Shown here piece after piece: positions 18,067 to 26,716 of a DNA stretch of 52,325 nucleotides. The DNA is taken from assembly GCA_963658405.1 (NCBI GenBank), contig CAVKQI010000006.1, positions 1-52,325 of the forward strand, given 5' to 3'. Made by a program: the position numbers and the translations under genes. Under the pieces are notes generated by a model. That model worked only from the letters and a program-made list of their open reading frames with translations. It had not been told where the DNA came from and did no database searches. Numbering within the stretch: the first letter of the stretch is position 1; the number at the start of each line of letters is the position of its first letter. This stretch comes from CAG-791 sp963658405. Lineage in GTDB: Bacteria; Bacillota; Clostridia; Lachnospirales; Lachnospiraceae.

Positions 18067-18298
18067 ACAAAAATCTGAGCAATCTCATTTCTTTTATTTT
18101 ATCTTTTCTTTATTATGTGTTAAGATTGGATAAATATATATCCGAAATGAAGGTCAGCTGGTATGGGTTTGGGGGATACCTCCTGCTTGCTTATAACTAT
18201 CTGGCTGTCGGCTGCAGTATTTCTCTTTTTATGGACAGAAAAAGAGAAGGGAAGGCCGGCAGTTCTTTCATTTTGGAAGGGAAAAGGAGAGAGAGAAT

Positions 18299-20218
18299 AT
18301 GTCCGACAACAATTTTAAACCGTTTATTCCGGCGGATCAGAATGCACCGGAATTTACGCCTGTTTCTGTAATCATGGGTATCGTGCTGGCGATCCTCTTC
18401 GGCGCAGCCAATGCTTACCTGGGACTGCGCGTGGGCATGACGGTGTCCGCTTCCATTCCGGCAGCCGTTATTTCCATGGGAATCATGCGCTTTGGCCTTA
18501 AGAGAGATTCCGTCTTGGAAAACAATATGGCCCAGACCATCGGCTCTGCCGGTGAGGCCATTGCGGGCGGCGCCATCTTTACCATTCCGGCCCTGTTTCT
18601 GTGGTCCCAGGAGTGGGGAACCGAGGCACCTTCCATGGTCGAGATCGCTGCCATCGCGCTGATCGGCGGTATCCTCGGCGTGCTGTTCATGGTACCTCTT
18701 CGCAAGGCGCTGATCGTGGAAGAACACGGTGTCCTTCCTTATCCGGAAGGTACAGCCTGTGCAGAAGTGCTGATGGCCGGCGAAGAAGGCGGCGAGAAGG
18801 CCGCTGCTGTCTTTAAGGGACTGGGCATTGCCGCTGTCTACAAATTTGTCACAGACGGCTTAAAGCTCTTCCCCAGTGAAGTGCATTACGAGATCCCGGC
18901 CTATAAGGGTGCCGGTATGGGCGCCGATGTGCTGCCCGCTCTTTTGGGCGTCGGCTATATCTGCGGTCCCAGAGTGTCTTCCTATCTGTTTGCAGGCGGC
19001 GTGATGGGCTGGTTCGTACTGATGCCTCTGATCGTACTTTTTGGCGGCGATACCATCCTGTTCCCCGCTTCCGTGACCATCAATGAGCTGTATGCCAGCG
19101 GCGGTTCTTATGCCATCTGGTCCAATTACATCAAGTATATCGGCGCAGGCGCAGTGGCAGCCGGCGGTATCTTAAGCCTGATCAAGTCTCTGCCCATGAT
19201 CATCCGGACATTCCGGGAAGCCATGAATGACCTCAAGAAAAAGGGTGAAAAGAGCAACCTGCGTACCCAGAGAGACCTTTCCATGAAGGTGATCCTCATC
19301 GGCGTCGTCGTACTGGCTTTCGCGATCTGGCTTCTTCCGGTAGTACCGGTGACACTGCTTGGTGCCGTGATCATCGTCGTTATGGGCTTTTTCTTTGCGA
19401 CCGTATCGGCCCGCATGGTAGGTCTGGTCGGCTCCAGCAACAGCCCGGTTTCCGGTATGACCATTGCCACACTGCTTATCGCTACCATTCTCTTAAAGGT
19501 GACCGGACAGACCGGTCATGCAGGTATGACCGCAGCCATCGCCATCGGTTCCATCATCTGTGTGATCACCTCTATTTCCGGTGATACCTCACAGGATTTA
19601 AAGACCGGTTATATCGTAGGTGCTACCCCTGTAAAGCAGCAGATCGGTGAGCTGATCGGCGCCTGTGTGACCGCTGTAGCCATCGGCGGCATTCTGTATC
19701 TGCTGAATGCAGCATGGGGCTACGGCTCTGCCAGCCTTCCGGCTCCCCAGGCTACGCTGATGAAGATGATCGTAGAAGGTGTTATGGACGGCAACCTGCC
19801 CTGGAACCTGGTTATTGCCGGTGCCTTCATCGGTATTGCCGCAGAGGTAGTGGGCATCCCGGTCATGCCTTTTGCGGTAGGTCTGTACCTGCCCATCCAC
19901 TTGAGCACTCCCATGATGATCGGCGGCCTGATCTCTTACTTTGTCAATAAGAAAAAGGACGTAGATGAGAAGGAAAAGAAGAGGAGAAACGACAGAGGTA
20001 TCCTCTATGGTTCCGGCATGATCGCCGGCGAGGGCCTGGTGGGTATTCTGCTGGCAGTCTTTGCCATCATCCCCATGGGAGACGGTTCCCTCGGCGATTT
20101 CCTGGGAAGCCTTATTTCCGGCACACCCATCAACAGCAATTTAGGCGGCATCATCTTCTTTATCCTGCTGTGCCTGAGCATGATCGCGGTGATCAAGGGA
20201 AAGAAAGCAAAGAATTAA
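18299..20218 (+). CDS. OPT family oligopeptide transporter
   Basis: This is a proton-coupled importer of the OPT/YSL superfamily, 639 residues with about fifteen to sixteen hydrophobic segments. The N-terminal region FTPVSVIMGIVLAILFGAANAYLGLRVGMTVSASIPAAVISMG is the family hallmark. ISSISGDTSQDLKTGYIVGATP-type sequence in the C-terminal half (here ITSISGDTSQDLKTGY near residue 423) also fits. ATG 18299 follows AAAAGGAGA. It stands alone between two terminators. Bacterial members take up small peptides or metal chelates; the substrate cannot be told from sequence. Confidence 0.92.
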   Translation: MSDNNFKPFIPADQNAPEFTPVSVIMGIVLAILFGAANAYLGLRVGMTVSASIPAAVISMGIMRFGLKRDSVLENNMAQTIGSAGEAIAGGAIFTIPALFLWSQEWGTEAPSMVEIAAIALIGGILGVLFMVPLRKALIVEEHGVLPYPEGTACAEVLMAGEEGGEKAAAVFKGLGIAAVYKFVTDGLKLFPSEVHYEIPAYKGAGMGADVLPALLGVGYICGPRVSSYLFAGGVMGWFVLMPLIVLFGGDTILFPASVTINELYASGGSYAIWSNYIKYIGAGAVAAGGILSLIKSLPMIIRTFREAMNDLKKKGEKSNLRTQRDLSMKVILIGVVVLAFAIWLLPVVPVTLLGAVIIVVMGFFFATVSARMVGLVGSSNSPVSGMTIATLLIATILLKVTGQTGHAGMTAAIAIGSIICVITSISGDTSQDLKTGYIVGATPVKQQIGELIGACVTAVAIGGILYLLNAAWGYGSASLPAPQATLMKMIVEGVMDGNLPWNLVIAGAFIGIAAEVVGIPVMPFAVGLYLPIHLSTPMMIGGLISYFVNKKKDVDEKEKKRRNDRGILYGSGMIAGEGLVGILLAVFAIIPMGDGSLGDFLGSLISGTPINSNLGGIIFFILLCLSMIAVIKGKKAKN

Positions 20219-20274
20219 GAGGAAAGCGAAGCAGTAATAAAGCAGAGCCGGAATCATTTATAAACAGTGACAGA

Positions 20275-20312
20275 GTATGCAGCATTTTGAAAAAAGTGCT
20301 GCATACTTTCTT
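20275..20312 (+). terminator. Intrinsic terminator after the OPT gene
   Basis: GTATGCAGCA (20275-20284), a 12-base A-rich loop, TGCTGCATAC (20297-20306), then TTTCTTCTT. Confidence 0.8.
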
Positions 20313-20380
20313 CTTAAGGCCGCATTTTACGGCAGCGACATACAAACAGGCTGCTGTCCGGAAGCGGAAAGGAGTATCGC

Positions 20381-20725
20381 TTGAAAAATAAGAAGAATTA
20401 CCTGGATTATATCCCTGTCCATGCAGCGGACCATCCCTGGGAGGTCAATAAGCAGGGGATCGTGGAGATCCAGGTCACGAATAAGGGATTCTATAACTGG
20501 CTGGCCCAGAAGCTTTTTGGTAAACCCAGGGTGAGCAGGATCAGTCTGGAGGAATTCGGCAGCTTTATCTGGCAGCAGATAGACGGAAAGAAATCCATCT
20601 ATGAGATCGGGCTGCTGGTCAGGGAGCAGTTCGGGGAGAAGGCGGAGCCGGTCTTTGAGCGGGTGGCAGCCTATTTCCGCACCCTGGAGAATACCCGGTA
20701 TATTCGTTTTGTAAATCAGAAGTAA
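20381..20725 (+). CDS. Stand-alone PqqD-like protein
   Basis: This is a small soluble protein of 114 residues that resembles the PqqD fold, a winged-helix peptide-binding domain used in RiPP maturation and also found in orphan form. Typical features are the N-terminal VEIQVTNKGFYNWLAQKLFGKP strand region, then FGSFIWQQIDGKKSIYEIGLLVREQFGEKAEPVFERVAAYFRTLE. The start is a TTG at 20381 with a good GGAAAGGAG site; no ATG fits. No radical-SAM enzyme, precursor peptide or exporter is beside it. It follows the OPT terminator. The role is unknown, perhaps a peptide chaperone acting in trans. Confidence 0.75.
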   Translation: MKNKKNYLDYIPVHAADHPWEVNKQGIVEIQVTNKGFYNWLAQKLFGKPRVSRISLEEFGSFIWQQIDGKKSIYEIGLLVREQFGEKAEPVFERVAAYFRTLENTRYIRFVNQK

Positions 20726-20774
20726 TGCCGGAAGGCAATCCCTTCTGACCTATGATGCCGCAGATTCCGGCATT
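20724..20774 (+). terminator. Possible terminator after the PqqD-like gene
   Basis: AATGCCGGAA (20724-20733) pairs with TTCCGGCATT (20765-20774) around a 31-base loop that contains a further GGCA/TGCC pair. There is no immediate T-run. The following 20775-20906 is AT-rich and shows no gene. Confidence 0.45.
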
Positions 20775-20906
20775 TGGTGCAGCATTTTTCTATTCTTAAA
20801 AATGTATAAAATCCACCCATCTGCCGGAAAGTGAGCAAACTTGAGAAAAAACGAGTAAATATGAGGAAACAAAAGAAAATTCAGCAATATATCCTTGTAA
20901 ATTTTC

Positions 20907-20935
20907 TTGCAAAGATGGGGGACAAAATCTATTAT
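20907..20935 (+). promoter_or_regulatory. groESL promoter (sigma-A type)
   Basis: TTGCAA (20907-20912), a 17-base spacer and TATTAT (20930-20935). It is directly followed by the CIRCE operator. Confidence 0.88.
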
Positions 20936-20946
20936 ACGTTACAGAG

Positions 20947-20973
20947 TTAGCACTCAAGAGAAAAGAGTGCTAA
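20947..20973 (+). promoter_or_regulatory. CIRCE operator (HrcA binding site)
   Basis: TTAGCACTC-N9-GAGTGCTAA is a perfect match to the CIRCE consensus. HrcA repressor bound here keeps groESL low until heat stress. It lies 12 bases after the -10 box, at the expected start of transcription. hrcA itself is not in the window. Confidence 0.97.
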
Positions 20974-21031
20974 CAACTACAGAAAAGAAGCATACAGCCA
21001 AGGCTGTGCATTACATTAAGGAGGCATTGTT

Positions 21032-21316
21032 ATGAAGTTAGTACCTTTAGGCGACAGAGTGGTATTAAAGCAGTTAGTGGCAGAGGCTACGACAAAGTCC
21101 GGCATCGTTCTTCCCGGTCAGGAGAAGGAGAAGCCCCAGCAGGCTGAGGTGATCGCAGTAGGACCCGGCGGCATGGTAGACGGCAAGGAAGTAAAGATGG
21201 AAGTAAACGTAGGCGACAACGTAATCTACTCCAAGTACTCCGGAACCGAAGTAAAGCTGGATGACGAAGAGTATGTCATCGTTCGTCAGAACGACATCCT
21301 GGCTGTTATCAAATAA
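21032..21316 (+). CDS. groES: Co-chaperonin GroES
   Basis: This is the 10-kDa lid of the GroEL folding chamber. The 94-residue product shows MKLVPLGDRVVLKQL at the start, the mobile loop (EATTKSGIVLPGQEKEKPQQAEVIAVGPG) and the C-terminal EYVIVRQNDILAVIK. The ATG follows AAGGAGG. It is co-transcribed with groEL 151 bases downstream and regulated by the CIRCE site upstream. The assignment is unambiguous. Confidence 0.98.
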   Translation: MKLVPLGDRVVLKQLVAEATTKSGIVLPGQEKEKPQQAEVIAVGPGGMVDGKEVKMEVNVGDNVIYSKYSGTEVKLDDEEYVIVRQNDILAVIK

Positions 21317-21467
21317 GTAACTTTCTAAATAGCCGTTTCGAAACAGACAGCTTCGGAAAAAAAGAATACGAGCGCATCTGCATACAGAATGCGGCCTGCA
21401 TGTTTTAAAAGCCGGTATCGGATGCGAAAGTAATACAGATCGAAAGATAAAATGGAGGAATCAAGTC

Positions 21468-23090
21468 ATGGCAAAGGATTTAAAGATGGGCACAGATGCA
21501 AGAGCTGCTCTTGCAGTAGGTGTTAACAAACTGGCAGATACCGTAAAGATCACCCTTGGACCCAAGGGCAGAAACGTAGTTCTGGACAAGAGCTATGGTA
21601 CACCCACCATCACCAACGATGGTGTTACCATTGCAAAGGAAATCGAGCTGGAAGATGAGTTCGAGAACATGGGCGCACAGCTGATCCGTGAGGCTTCTTC
21701 CAAGACCAACGATGTAGCCGGTGACGGTACCACTACCGCAACCGTTCTGGCACAGGCTATGATCAACGAAGGCATGAAGAACCTGGCAGCAGGCGCTAAC
21801 CCTATCGTACTTCGTAAGGGCATGAAGAAGGCTACCGATGCAGCTGTTGCTTCCATTAAGGAAATGAGCACCACCGTAAAGGGCAAAGAGGACATCGAGA
21901 AGGTTGCAACCATTTCTTCCGGCGATCCGGAAGTGGGCAAGATGATCGCTGACGCTATGGAGAAGGTCTCCAAGGACGGCGTCATCACCATCGAGGAGTC
22001 CAAGACCATGAAGACCGAGCTGGATCTGGTAGAAGGCATGCAGTTCGATCGCGGCTATATCAGCGCTTACATGTGCAATGATATGGAAAAGATGGTCGCA
22101 AATCTGGAGGATCCTTTCATCCTCATCACCGATAAGAAGATTTCCAGCATTCAGGATATCCTGCCTCTGTTAGAGCAGATCGTAAAGATGGGCGCTAAGC
22201 TCCTGATCATCGCAGAGGACGTAGAGGGCGAGGCTCTGACCACCCTGATCGTCAATAAGCTGCGCGGCACCTTCGATGTAGTAGCTGTAAAGGCTCCCGG
22301 CTACGGCGACCGCAGAAAGGCAATGCTGGAGGATATCGCTATCCTGACCGGCGGCCAGGTGATCTCCTCTGATCTGGGTCTTGAGCTGAAGGATGCCACC
22401 ATCGAGCAGCTCGGCCGCGCTAAGAGCGTCAAGGTAGAAAAGGAAAACACCACCATCGTAGACGGCGAAGGCGACAAGAATGCCCTGCACGACAGAGTAG
22501 AGCAGATCAAGAAGCAGATCGCTGATACCACCTCTGACTTCGACAGAGAAAAGCTCCAGGAGCGCCTGGCTAAGCTTTCCGGCGGCGTAGGCGTGATCCG
22601 TGTAGGTGCTGCTACCGAGACCGAGATGAAGGAAGCAAAGTACCGCATGGAGGATGCACTGAACGCAACCAAGGCGGCTGTAGAAGAGGGCGTTATCTTC
22701 GGCGGCGGTTCCGCTTATATCCACTCTCAGAAGGCTGTAGAGGAAGAGATCAAGGATCTGACCGGTGATGAGAAGACTGGTGCAAGGATCGTCTTAAAGG
22801 CTCTGGAGGCTCCGCTGTTCAACATCGCAGCAAACGCAGGCCTGGACGGCTCTGTGATCGTCAACAAGGTAAAGGAATCCGCTGTAGGCGTAGGCTTTGA
22901 TGCTTATACCGAGGAATATGTGGACATGATGGAAGACGGTGTTCTGGATCCTGTAAAGGTGACCAGAAGCGCACTGCAGAATGCTACCTCCGTAGCATCC
23001 ACCTTCCTGACTACCGAGGCAGCAGTAGCCAACATCAAAGAGCCCGCTCCGGCCGCACAGGCAGGCGGCGCAGGCATGGGCATGATGTAA
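21468..23090 (+). CDS. groEL: Chaperonin GroEL
   Basis: This is the 60-kDa chaperonin subunit, 540 residues. It carries the ATP-binding signature VKITLGPKGRNVVLDKSYG (residues 26-44), the VAGDGTTTATVLAQ motif with the catalytic aspartate near residue 87, and the GGGSAYIHSQKAVEE region. It ends in a short Gly-Met tail (AGGAGMGMM). The ATG follows AATGGAGG. Codon use is strongly biased, as expected for an abundant protein. It is the second gene of the heat-shock operon and is followed by a terminator at 23144-23183. Confidence 0.98.
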   Translation: MAKDLKMGTDARAALAVGVNKLADTVKITLGPKGRNVVLDKSYGTPTITNDGVTIAKEIELEDEFENMGAQLIREASSKTNDVAGDGTTTATVLAQAMINEGMKNLAAGANPIVLRKGMKKATDAAVASIKEMSTTVKGKEDIEKVATISSGDPEVGKMIADAMEKVSKDGVITIEESKTMKTELDLVEGMQFDRGYISAYMCNDMEKMVANLEDPFILITDKKISSIQDILPLLEQIVKMGAKLLIIAEDVEGEALTTLIVNKLRGTFDVVAVKAPGYGDRRKAMLEDIAILTGGQVISSDLGLELKDATIEQLGRAKSVKVEKENTTIVDGEGDKNALHDRVEQIKKQIADTTSDFDREKLQERLAKLSGGVGVIRVGAATETEMKEAKYRMEDALNATKAAVEEGVIFGGGSAYIHSQKAVEEEIKDLTGDEKTGARIVLKALEAPLFNIAANAGLDGSVIVNKVKESAVGVGFDAYTEEYVDMMEDGVLDPVKVTRSALQNATSVASTFLTTEAAVANIKEPAPAAQAGGAGMGMM

Positions 23091-23143
23091 GCGGGACGGC
23101 ATTGCATCAGGACAGTGCAGGCATAATCGCATAAAAAGATAAG

Positions 23144-23183
23144 AAAAGGGCAGAATCCGGCAACGGGCTCTGTCCTTTTTTTT
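23144..23183 (+). terminator. Intrinsic terminator after groEL
   Basis: AAAAGGGCAGA-ATCCG (23145-23158 region) pairs with CGGGCTCTGTCCTTTT (from 23165) and ends in a run of eight to nine T. Confidence 0.85.
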
Positions 23184-23217
23184 CCGATTTCTGCTATCAT
23201 AGTGGAAGGGGCTACAA

Positions 23218-25050
23218 GTGCTTCACAGAAATGGGGATACGGGGATGAAAGCCAAAAGAAAAATCCGTCTGGGACGGTCCATAACACTCTTTATGATCCT
23301 TTCCTATATGGCAGTCATCACCCTGCTGGTGGTGCTAAATACCATGGTCCTGGTGGGACGGCGTAATGATTACAAAGAAGAAACCACCGCTGTGTTAAAG
23401 GAAATGGTCCAGACAGAGGAGTACAGACTGAACCGGATCAGTGAATTGATGGACCGCCTCTATTTTTATGATGAGAATTACAGGGCTTTCTGCGAAAGCG
23501 AGCATGTTGACGGCGAAAATGACCAGAACCTCTATGCCCTGATGAAAAATATGAAGGAAAACATGAACCTGAGCAGCTACCTGCATGGTTTCTATGTTTT
23601 CTATCCCAATGAAGAACGTGTGCGCTATACAGTGAATACAGAGCACATCGATCCTACGGTGACCCATCAGATCTCTCTGACATTGCAATCCTATGCGGAC
23701 AGCATGGAAAAGGGAAACCTTCCGGATAAAAACTGGATCGCTTTTTCCTGTGAGGGCAAGGCGTATATGGCCTGCTTCCGGTATCAGAACAGGATCAGTG
23801 CCTTTGGCATCCGGTGCCTGGGCAGCATGGCCGAACAGATAAAGACCGGAAAAGAAGGGGAGTATTTCCTGGCGGTTTTAGACGGGACTTCCTATCTGCA
23901 GGGACAGGAAGAGGGAGAACGGGTAAATCTCTTAGATCATCTGAAAGAGAACAGCGCCGGTACGTCCCTGCTGTATACAGACGGAACGGATATGGTGACC
24001 GGGCAGCAGATCGGAGATATGGATGTGTCTGTTTTCCTTATTCGCTCCAGAAAGGGATATTCCATGCTGACGGCCTGGCAGATGGTTGTTTTCCTGATGG
24101 AGATCATCGGTGTGATAGGGTGCCTGCGGATCTTTCGGATCTTCTATAAGGATATGGTCAGACCCCTGCAGCTGTTGACAGAGGACATGAATCAGCTGCG
24201 CCAGAAGAAAAAGACCAGCCTCGAGAGACATTTTCGGGCAGAGGAGCTGCAGAATATGGAGGATACCCTCTCTCTTTTGCTGAAGGAGCGGGAGAAGGAG
24301 GCGGAAAAAGCCAAGAATGAGGCAGTGGAGAAACAAAGCGTCATGATGCAGTATCTGCAGCTGCAGGTCAAGCCGCATTTTTATCTGAACGGTCTGAAGA
24401 CCCTGAGCATATTAAATGCAGAGGGCAAAAAAGAAGAGGCCGGGGAGCTGATCCTGGGGTTGTCGGAATACATGCGCTACATCTTGAATGACAAAAGACA
24501 GAAAGTGACGCTGGAAGAGGAGATGACATTCTGTCATAATTATATCGGTTTGCAGAATGCCATGAAGGAGCGGCAGTTTGTTCTTACCTTCGCCGGCAGT
24601 GAGGAGACAAAGCACTGCCTTGTGCCCATCATGAGTGTCTTTACATTTGTGGAAAACAGCGTAAAATATGCCGTCCGGAGCAATCAGAATGAAAGGGAGC
24701 TGTTGATCCAGATACGCGCCGTCTTATTCCCTGTGCAGGAAGAAGCGGAGGAAGAAACAGGGGATGAGGAGAAGGAAAAGACGATCCGGGAGACGGATGC
24801 TGTGCCGGATGAGAGGGATGGACAGCAGCACTGCGCTGCATGTCTTGATCTGGTGATGCGGGACAACGGAGAGGGCTATCCCGGGGAAGTGCTGGATAAG
24901 ATCAACGGCGCCGGAATGCAGCGCTCCGGCCACATCGGCATCACCAATGTGATCCAGCGCCTGAAGATCCTCTATGGAGAAAAAGCGGAGTATTCCTTTT
25001 ACAATGAACAGGGGGCTGTCATGGAGCTGATCATTCCCCAGATCATCTGA
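23218..25050 (+). CDS. Membrane sensor histidine kinase, YesM type
   Basis: This is the input half of a two-component system expected to sense an extracellular sugar signal. Counting from GTG 23218 it has 610 residues; ATG 23245 (MKAKRKIRL) is an alternative nine codons in, and neither ribosome site is strong. Membrane segments at about 20-42 and 283-305 enclose an extracellular sensor domain. A HAMP-like stretch and the His_kinase domain LQLQVKPHFYLNGLKTL with His387 follow, then the ATPase with ENSVKYAV (N480) and DNGEGYPGE (D549). Between those two boxes lies an acidic insertion (about 503-541) absent from usual members. The response regulator gene follows 89 bases downstream. Confidence 0.9.
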   Translation: MLHRNGDTGMKAKRKIRLGRSITLFMILSYMAVITLLVVLNTMVLVGRRNDYKEETTAVLKEMVQTEEYRLNRISELMDRLYFYDENYRAFCESEHVDGENDQNLYALMKNMKENMNLSSYLHGFYVFYPNEERVRYTVNTEHIDPTVTHQISLTLQSYADSMEKGNLPDKNWIAFSCEGKAYMACFRYQNRISAFGIRCLGSMAEQIKTGKEGEYFLAVLDGTSYLQGQEEGERVNLLDHLKENSAGTSLLYTDGTDMVTGQQIGDMDVSVFLIRSRKGYSMLTAWQMVVFLMEIIGVIGCLRIFRIFYKDMVRPLQLLTEDMNQLRQKKKTSLERHFRAEELQNMEDTLSLLLKEREKEAEKAKNEAVEKQSVMMQYLQLQVKPHFYLNGLKTLSILNAEGKKEEAGELILGLSEYMRYILNDKRQKVTLEEEMTFCHNYIGLQNAMKERQFVLTFAGSEETKHCLVPIMSVFTFVENSVKYAVRSNQNERELLIQIRAVLFPVQEEAEEETGDEEKEKTIRETDAVPDERDGQQHCAACLDLVMRDNGEGYPGEVLDKINGAGMQRSGHIGITNVIQRLKILYGEKAEYSFYNEQGAVMELIIPQII

Positions 25051-25139
25051 GGCTGTACAGGGAGCAGCGGCTTTGTGGATGGGCGTATGGCGAGAACACT
25101 GCTGTTATGACAATGACCGTGATAGTGTAATGAGATAAA

Positions 25140-26417
25140 ATGGATGACAGGCAGAAGAATATGAATGTACTTTTTGTGGATGATCAGAAGACGGTAGTGA
25201 ACTTCTTAAAACAGCAGATCGCTTGGGACAAACTGCCGGTAAAGCAGGTCTATACGGCCACCAGTGCCAAGGAAGCCAAGCTGATCATGATGAATTTTTC
25301 AGTGGATCTGCTGGTGACAGATATCGAGATGCCGCAGGAGGACGGCTTGTCTCTGGCGGCCTGGGCCAGGGAGCAGGATCCGGATATGGTCATCGTCCTT
25401 CTGACCTCCTATGCCAATTTTGCATATGCCCAGAAAGCTATTTCACTGGGTATTCACAGCTACATCCTGCAGCCGGTCAAGATCTCCGCTATAGAGGAGA
25501 TGATCCTGCAGGTCAGTAAGCAAATTTCAGAAAGGAAAAGCAGGAAAAAGGAAGTACAGAATTTTAATCCCGGTATGTGGGATGCCCTTTTTGATTCCAT
25601 GATCGTTAAGTGCAGGGAAAAGCAGGCAAAGGATGCCGAAGAATACCTTAATAAAATTCTGGCCGGGCAGGGGTACGGATCAGATCATGGGCGGTGCTAT
25701 CTGGGACTTTTGCGCTTTCGGGAGAATATCACCTGGGGGAAGAAGTGGGAGGATACCAGGATCCGTTTTATCTTTCGAAATGTGCTGACAGAGCTGTTTG
25801 CGGAGGATCCCTGCACTGTGCTGGTGTCCAATATCCGGACAGGGGATTACTGGATCCTTCTTCTGTTTGAGACAGAAAAAAGAAGAGAGGAGGAGATCCG
25901 GGAGAATTTCTCCTGCTTCCGGAATTTTCTTACAGAACACACAGGAACGGATTTCAGCGCCTTTTATAAGGGAAGTCCCATAAAGGACGGCATCAATGAG
26001 GAAACCGATGCGCTGATGTATTATTCCGAGAGAAAAAAGATGAGCCAATGCGGTATCTATCAGGTGGATCTGCTGGAATACATGCACAGTGACGGCAATG
26101 ACAACTGCATCGGTCAGGCCATAGCCTATATACAGGAGCATCTGGAAGATAATCCGGGCAGGACCGAAGTGGCCGAATATGTGCACATGAACCAGGACTA
26201 TTTTTCCCGCGTCTTCAGAGAGCATACCGGACTGACGTTCAAGGAATACCTGCTGCAGGAAAAAATGGAAAAGGCCAAGAAGCTTCTGAAAAACACGCAG
26301 CTCTCTGTGGGCATCATCGGCATGAAGCTGGGCTATGACAATTTCTCTCATTTCACCAGTTCCTTTAAGAAATACACAGGCATTACGCCCAAGGAATACC
26401 GGGAGCAGAACAGATAG
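25140..26417 (+). CDS. Response regulator with AraC-type DNA-binding domain (YesN type)
   Basis: This is the output partner of the preceding kinase, 425 residues. The receiver domain (about 8-130) has Asp14-Asp15, phosphoacceptor Asp61 in LLVTDIEMPQEDG, and Lys in LQPVK. A middle region of unknown fold follows. The C-terminal AraC helix-turn-helix pair (about 325-425) ends DNFSHFTSSFKKYTGITPKEYREQNR. ATG 25140 gives the annotated length; ATG 25161 (MNVLFVDD) is a plausible alternative because neither has a strong site. It probably activates the binding-protein, esterase and rhamnosidase genes downstream. Confidence 0.9.
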   Translation: MDDRQKNMNVLFVDDQKTVVNFLKQQIAWDKLPVKQVYTATSAKEAKLIMMNFSVDLLVTDIEMPQEDGLSLAAWAREQDPDMVIVLLTSYANFAYAQKAISLGIHSYILQPVKISAIEEMILQVSKQISERKSRKKEVQNFNPGMWDALFDSMIVKCREKQAKDAEEYLNKILAGQGYGSDHGRCYLGLLRFRENITWGKKWEDTRIRFIFRNVLTELFAEDPCTVLVSNIRTGDYWILLLFETEKRREEEIRENFSCFRNFLTEHTGTDFSAFYKGSPIKDGINEETDALMYYSERKKMSQCGIYQVDLLEYMHSDGNDNCIGQAIAYIQEHLEDNPGRTEVAEYVHMNQDYFSRVFREHTGLTFKEYLLQEKMEKAKKLLKNTQLSVGIIGMKLGYDNFSHFTSSFKKYTGITPKEYREQNR

Positions 26418-26429
26418 GCAAAAGAGTCT

Positions 26430-26475
26430 GTTCAGCACCTCATCTCTAATTTGCTTCGCGAATTACATCAGAAAA
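26430..26475 (+). repeat. Partial copy of the cross-shaped repeat
   Basis: GTCTGTTCAGCACC followed by CATCTCTAATTTGC-TTC-GCGAATTACATCAG matches the first 46 bases of the complete element at 51934. The second and third hairpins are missing. CTGAA after the hairpin can pair with TTCAG before it. Confidence 0.6.
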
Positions 26476-26479
26476 CTGA

Positions 26480-26527
26480 AAAGACAGGTCAGAAAATTGT
26501 TAATGGCATCTGACTGTCTTTTTTTGT
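26480..26527 (+). terminator. Terminator after the response regulator
   Basis: AAGACAGGTCAGA (26481-26493) pairs with TCTGACTGTCTT (26509-26520) with one bulge, followed by a T-run. It separates the regulator pair from the genes beyond the gap. Confidence 0.75.
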
Positions 26528-26691
26528 GTCATAAAAGTGAAAAAAATGCCGTCGTTCAGACCTATTTTGGGGAGGGAAAAGCAGATAAAGTAAATGGTAA
26601 ATAAGTAATCTGCCGGAGGGTGAAACGAAGCGGATGCCGGCCGGCAGCATCCGGGACATACGGATGGAAAGGCACTCTAAGAGGCAACAAA

Positions 26692-26701
26692 NNNNNNNNN
26701 N
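26692..26701. other. Assembly gap (10 N)
   Basis: Ten N of arbitrary length stand between the terminator region and the binding-protein ribosome site. Sequence may be missing here. The stretch 26528-26691 shows no gene, only a GGATGC/GCATCC hairpin near 26632-26652. Confidence 0.99.
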
Positions 26702-26716
26702 ACAAAGGAGGCAGGG

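Noticed and set aside
17904..18371. 155-codon frame between rhaB and the OPT gene
   Set aside because: It starts in the terminator and overlaps the OPT start; no ribosome site or recognisable domain.
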